A stretch of 50,025 nt of DNA from Burkholderiales bacterium (lineage in GTDB: Bacteria > Pseudomonadota > Gammaproteobacteria > Burkholderiales > Burkholderiaceae_C), in assembly GCA_947446855.1 (NCBI GenBank), contig CANFIH010000010.1, positions 1 to 50,025 on the forward strand, written 5' to 3'. The translations under genes were made by a program, and so were the position numbers. The notes under the pieces were generated by a model. It saw only the letters and a program-made list of their open reading frames with translations, was not told where the DNA came from and ran no database searches. Positions 46,538-50,025 of this stretch are shown here, piece after piece (position 1 is the first letter of the stretch; each line of letters begins with the position of its first letter).

Positions 46538-47461
46538 ATGGAAAATCAAACCACCTCCCGGGCGCGCGTTGGAATCATCGGCTTTGGTGCCATGGGCTCT
46601 GCGATGGGGCGCAATCTGCAGCTGCGCGGCTATGCCGTCAGCGCCCGTGACATCCGGCCCGAGGCGCATGCGCAGGCGCTGGCCTGGGGCATGGGCGTGG
46701 CGGCTTCGCCGGCGGCCCTGGCGGCAGTGGTCGATGTGCTGGCGGTGGTGGTGGTCGATGCGGCGCAGATCGACGCTGTGCTGTCCGGCACATCCGACTG
46801 CCCCGGTGTGCTGGCAGGCTGCCGGCCCGGCCAGACCGTGCTGCTGTGCTCCACCATTGCGCCGCACGACACGCTGCGCCTGGCGCAAGGCCTGCTGAGC
46901 GCCGGCGTGGCCGTGGTTGATGCGCCGGTCTCGGGCGGACCGGCCAGGGCCTTGAGCGGCGAGATGAGCATGATGCTGGCCGGTCCGCCGGCCGCACTGG
47001 ACGCCATCGCCAGCCTGCTGGCCGATTTGGCCCGCAACCGTTTTCTGCTGGGCCCCCGCATCGGGGACGCCGCCCGGGCTAAGTTGGTGAACAACCTGCT
47101 GGCAGGCATCAACCTGGCGGCCGGTGCCGAGGCCCTGGCGCTGGGCATACGCCTGGGCCTGGAGCCGCAAGCCATTTTTGACATTGTCTCGGCCAGCAGC
47201 GGCAACTCCTGGATTTTTCAGGACCGCATGGCCCGCGCCATTCAGGACGACTTTGCCCCCCGCGCCGCCGCGCCCGTGCTGACCAAGGACCTGGGGCTGG
47301 CCGTCGCCCTGGCACAGACCGTGCAGGCGCACACCCCCTTGGGCCAGGCGGCACACGCCCGCTTCCAGGAAACGGTGGCGCGCGGCTGGGCCGCACTCGA
47401 TGACGCGGCCATTTTGAAAACCTATCTTGCAAACCCTGCAGACGACGCCGGCCAGGCCTGA
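46538..47461 (+). CDS. NAD(P)-dependent oxidoreductase, 3-hydroxyisobutyrate dehydrogenase family
   Basis: VGIIGFGAMGSAMGRNLQLRGYAV, VVDAPVSGGPARALSGEMSMMLAG, AKLVNNLLAGINLAAGAEAL. Confidence 0.92.
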   Translation: MENQTTSRARVGIIGFGAMGSAMGRNLQLRGYAVSARDIRPEAHAQALAWGMGVAASPAALAAVVDVLAVVVVDAAQIDAVLSGTSDCPGVLAGCRPGQTVLLCSTIAPHDTLRLAQGLLSAGVAVVDAPVSGGPARALSGEMSMMLAGPPAALDAIASLLADLARNRFLLGPRIGDAARAKLVNNLLAGINLAAGAEALALGIRLGLEPQAIFDIVSASSGNSWIFQDRMARAIQDDFAPRAAAPVLTKDLGLAVALAQTVQAHTPLGQAAHARFQETVARGWAALDDAAILKTYLANPADDAGQA

Positions 47462-47493
47462 GCCGCATACCCCGCACAACATAAAGGAACGAC

Positions 47494-48246
47494 ATGAACA
47501 CCCCTCCCAAAATCGCGCTGGTCACCGGTGCCGGCACCGGCATCGGCAAGGCGGTGGCCCTGGCCCTGCTGGCCGATGGCTACACCGTGGTACTGACCGG
47601 GCGCCGCCTGGAGCCACTGCAGGCCGCAGTGCAGGAAGCCGGCACCGACCGCGCCCACGCCTTCAGCGCCGACTGCAGCCAGAGCGAATCGGTGGACGCC
47701 CTGTTTGCCCTGATCGAACAGAAGTTTGGCCGGCTCGATGTGCTGTTCAACAACGCCGGCATGAGCGGGCCCAAGGTGGGCTTTGAAGACATCACCTGCG
47801 CGCAGTGGCAGGACGTGGTGGGCATCAACCTCACCGGCTCCTTCCTGTGCGCGCAGGGTGCCTTTCGCCTGATGAAGAAGCAGACGCCGCAGGGCGGGCG
47901 CATCATCAACAATGGCTCCATCTCGGCCCATGCGCCGCGCCCCCACTCGGCGCCCTACACCTCCACCAAGCACGCCATCACCGGCCTGACCAAATCGATT
48001 TCGCTGGACGGGCGCAAGTACAACATTGCCTGCGGCCAGATCGACATCGGCAACGCACTGACCGAGCTGGCCGCGCCCATGGCCAAGGGCGTGCTGCAAG
48101 CGCATGGCGCCATCGCGATTGAGCCGATGATGGACGTGAAGCAGGTGGGCGAGGCGGTGTTGCACATGGCGAATCTGCCCCTGAGCACCAATGTGCAGTT
48201 CATGACCATCATGGCCACGCAAATGCCTTTTGTCGGGCGCGGCTAA
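47494..48246 (+). CDS. SDR family oxidoreductase
   Basis: [64 protein letters not shown]. Confidence 0.92.
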   Translation: MNTPPKIALVTGAGTGIGKAVALALLADGYTVVLTGRRLEPLQAAVQEAGTDRAHAFSADCSQSESVDALFALIEQKFGRLDVLFNNAGMSGPKVGFEDITCAQWQDVVGINLTGSFLCAQGAFRLMKKQTPQGGRIINNGSISAHAPRPHSAPYTSTKHAITGLTKSISLDGRKYNIACGQIDIGNALTELAAPMAKGVLQAHGAIAIEPMMDVKQVGEAVLHMANLPLSTNVQFMTIMATQMPFVGRG

Positions 48247-48285
48247 GGCCTTACCGGTGCCCGTCAGCGCCTGGCGGTCTGGCCT

Positions 48286-48762
48286 TCAGGCCGGGCGCAG
48301 AAAGCCGCCTTCTGCCCAGGCCAGGGCGCTGCGCACGGTCAGCTTGAAGGCCGGTGACACGGCAGCCCGCCCCAGTTCCTCGCCGTAATCGTCCTGCGCC
48401 AGCAGAGAGGCCGTGGCGCCTTCCTCGTCGGGCACGATGGCCATTGCCACCCGGATGCGGCGCTCGCCCACCGTGATGCTCACATTGCGGTTGAGCTGGG
48501 CATAGAGCTGCTGCTCGTGCCGGCGCAGCACTTCGTTGGCGGTTTTGACCAGCGTGTGAAAGGCTGAAACGTCCAGCGGCTTGGGGTTCTTTTTGTCGCG
48601 CCCCATGGTCCAGGGCCCGACCAGGGCGGGCTCGGACTCGGTGTGCAGCGTCATGGCCACGGCCCAGCCGTCGTCGTCTTCGTTTTTGATGACGCGCGCA
48701 GTCCAGCGCTCGTCGCTCCAGATGCGGGGTGTTTGGAGGGTCTCGGGGGTTTGGTCGGTCAT
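48286..48762 (-). CDS. Hypothetical protein
   Basis: ORF with low-complexity-free sequence; start at MTDQTPETLQ is a choice. Confidence 0.65.
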   Translation of the reverse strand: MTDQTPETLQTPRIWSDERWTARVIKNEDDDGWAVAMTLHTESEPALVGPWTMGRDKKNPKPLDVSAFHTLVKTANEVLRRHEQQLYAQLNRNVSITVGERRIRVAMAIVPDEEGATASLLAQDDYGEELGRAAVSPAFKLTVRSALAWAEGGFLRPA

Positions 48763-48839
48763 GGTCGGGGGGCTTGGCGCATAGTGCCCCATTGTCCCCC
48801 GCGGGCCGCCCTGTTGGTTCAGGGCGGCGCCGGCGAATC

Positions 48840-49688
48840 TCAGTAGCTGTAAACGCCCTGGCCGGTCTTGCGTCCCAGGCGGCCGGCGGCCACCATTTCC
48901 TTGAGCAGGGGGCAGGCGCGGTACTTGCTGTCGCCGAACTCGTTCAGGTACACATCCATCACGGCCAGGCAGACGTCCAGGCCCACCATGTCGGCCAGGG
49001 CCAGCGGGCCGATCGGCTGGTTGCAGCCCAGTTTCATGCCGGCATCAATGTCTTCGGCGGTGGCCAGACCTTCCGACAGCACAAAAAATGCCTCGTTGAT
49101 CATGGGCACCAGAATGCGGTTCACCACAAAGCCGGGCGCGTTTTTCACGGTGATGGGGGTCTTGCCCAGGGCTTGCGCCATGGCGTGCACGGCGGCGTGG
49201 GTGGCATCGCTGGTTTGCAGGCCGCGGATGATTTCCACCAGCGCCATCAGGGGCACCGGGTTGAAAAAGTGCATGCCGATAAAGCGGTCGGCACGGCTGG
49301 TGACGGCAGCCAGCTTGGTGATGGAGATGGACGAGGTGTTGGACGCGATGATGACTTCGGGCCCGACGAGGGCGTCAATCTGTTTGACGATCTTGACCTT
49401 GAGGTCGTAGTTTTCGGTGGCGGCTTCAATCACCAGTTGGGCACGCTTGAGGTCTTCATACTGCGTGCTGCCGTGGATGCGTGCCATGGTGGCAACCCGC
49501 TCCACCACCGAGAGTTTGTCTTTCTTGATCAGCCGCTCCAGGCTGGACGCGATGGCGGCCACACCCTTGCTGACTGCAGCCTCTGAAATGTCGACCATCA
49601 CCACCTCGATGCCGCAGATCGCGCAAGCCTGCGCGATGCCGTTACCCATGGTGCCTGCACCGATGATGCCCACTGTTTCGATTTTCAT
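48840..49688 (-). CDS. 3-hydroxybutyryl-CoA dehydrogenase
   Basis: VGIIGAGTMGNGIAQACAICGIEVVMVDISE, ASNTSSISITKLAA, RFIGMHFFNPVPLMALVEIIRG. Confidence 0.95.
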   Translation of the reverse strand: MKIETVGIIGAGTMGNGIAQACAICGIEVVMVDISEAAVSKGVAAIASSLERLIKKDKLSVVERVATMARIHGSTQYEDLKRAQLVIEAATENYDLKVKIVKQIDALVGPEVIIASNTSSISITKLAAVTSRADRFIGMHFFNPVPLMALVEIIRGLQTSDATHAAVHAMAQALGKTPITVKNAPGFVVNRILVPMINEAFFVLSEGLATAEDIDAGMKLGCNQPIGPLALADMVGLDVCLAVMDVYLNEFGDSKYRACPLLKEMVAAGRLGRKTGQGVYSY

Positions 49689-49748
49689 ATTCAGTTTCTT
49701 CCTGGAGGATGTGATGCCACTGCGGCCCCGTATTTTGACCGATCGCGC

Positions 49749-50025
49749 TTACAGAAATCCGACCGAAATCCAGGGAAAGACCGCCACGATCACGGTGCCG
49801 ATCAGCAGCGCCAGCATGTAGCCCAGGATGGGGCGTATGCCCTCGTCCGGGTTGACGCGCCCGATGGCGCAGGCCGCGTAGTAGCCCACACCCAGCGGCG
49901 GCGCAAACAGCCCCAGCCCCATGGATAGCACCACCACCATGGCGTAGTGCACGTCATGCACGCCGAGCTGGCGCGCCACCGGGAACAGCAGCGGCCCGAA
50001 CAGCACGATGGCCGGAATGCCCTCC
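49749..50025 (-). CDS. TRAP transporter large permease (DctM-like), 5' part beyond window
   Basis: IVLFGPLLFPVARQLGVHDVHYAMVVVLSMGLGLFAPPLGVGYYAACAIG...; frame open to right edge. Confidence 0.85.
   Translation of the reverse strand, partial: EGIPAIVLFGPLLFPVARQLGVHDVHYAMVVVLSMGLGLFAPPLGVGYYAACAIGRVNPDEGIRPILGYMLALLIGTVIVAVFPWISVGFL

Noticed and set aside
45557-47482. 641-aa minus-strand ORF opposite the EAL domain and dehydrogenase
   Set aside because: Shadow ORF with His/Gln/Gly-rich composition and no recognisable domain.
1-50025. Search for anti-phage systems, prophage genes, integrases, IS elements, tRNA or rRNA
   Set aside because: Apart from the TacAT-like pair, no convincing signature was seen on either strand; a dedicated tool run could still find a divergent case.

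Overview
This 50 kb, GC-rich window looks like ordinary betaproteobacterial chromosome, probably Comamonadaceae-like by gene content and codon bias; that assignment is inference. I saw no rRNA, tRNA, CRISPR array, prophage or IS element. Main blocks, left to right: (1) a creatinase-like M24 gene cut by the left edge, a polyamine-type ABC importer and a GlxA/AraC regulator; (2) two SulP/STAS transporters (6238-7938 and 16825-18621) with small uncharacterised genes, a DsbA-like protein, a TAXI-type binding protein, a histone H1-like Lys/Ala/Pro protein, universal stress proteins and a hybrid histidine kinase; (3) a lactate operon (lutA-lutC-lutB-FAD/Fe-S oxidoreductase-lactate permease-usp) with a divergent FadR/LldR-type regulator; (4) esterase, DODA dioxygenase, LysR and flavin reductase genes, then an orphan protein resembling half of a Ppx/GppA domain, an overlapping 53-aa ORF and a HiPIP; (5) an SMP-30/dgoK/dgoA sugar-acid locus with a GntR regulator; (6) a TacA/TacT-like toxin-antitoxin pair; (7) rsmI/yraN/diaA/dolP-like housekeeping genes, rarD and aqpZ; (8) a CACHE/PAS/GGDEF/EAL protein, dehydrogenases and a TRAP permease cut by the right edge. 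I did not find a convincing new multi-gene system. The best leads are the in-frame 66-bp duplication in the creatinase gene, the orphan Ppx/GppA-like half-domain with its overlapping small ORF, the DUF3563-like pair behind a palindromic promoter, and several candidate operators. All family calls are from recognition of the translated sequence; no searches were run.
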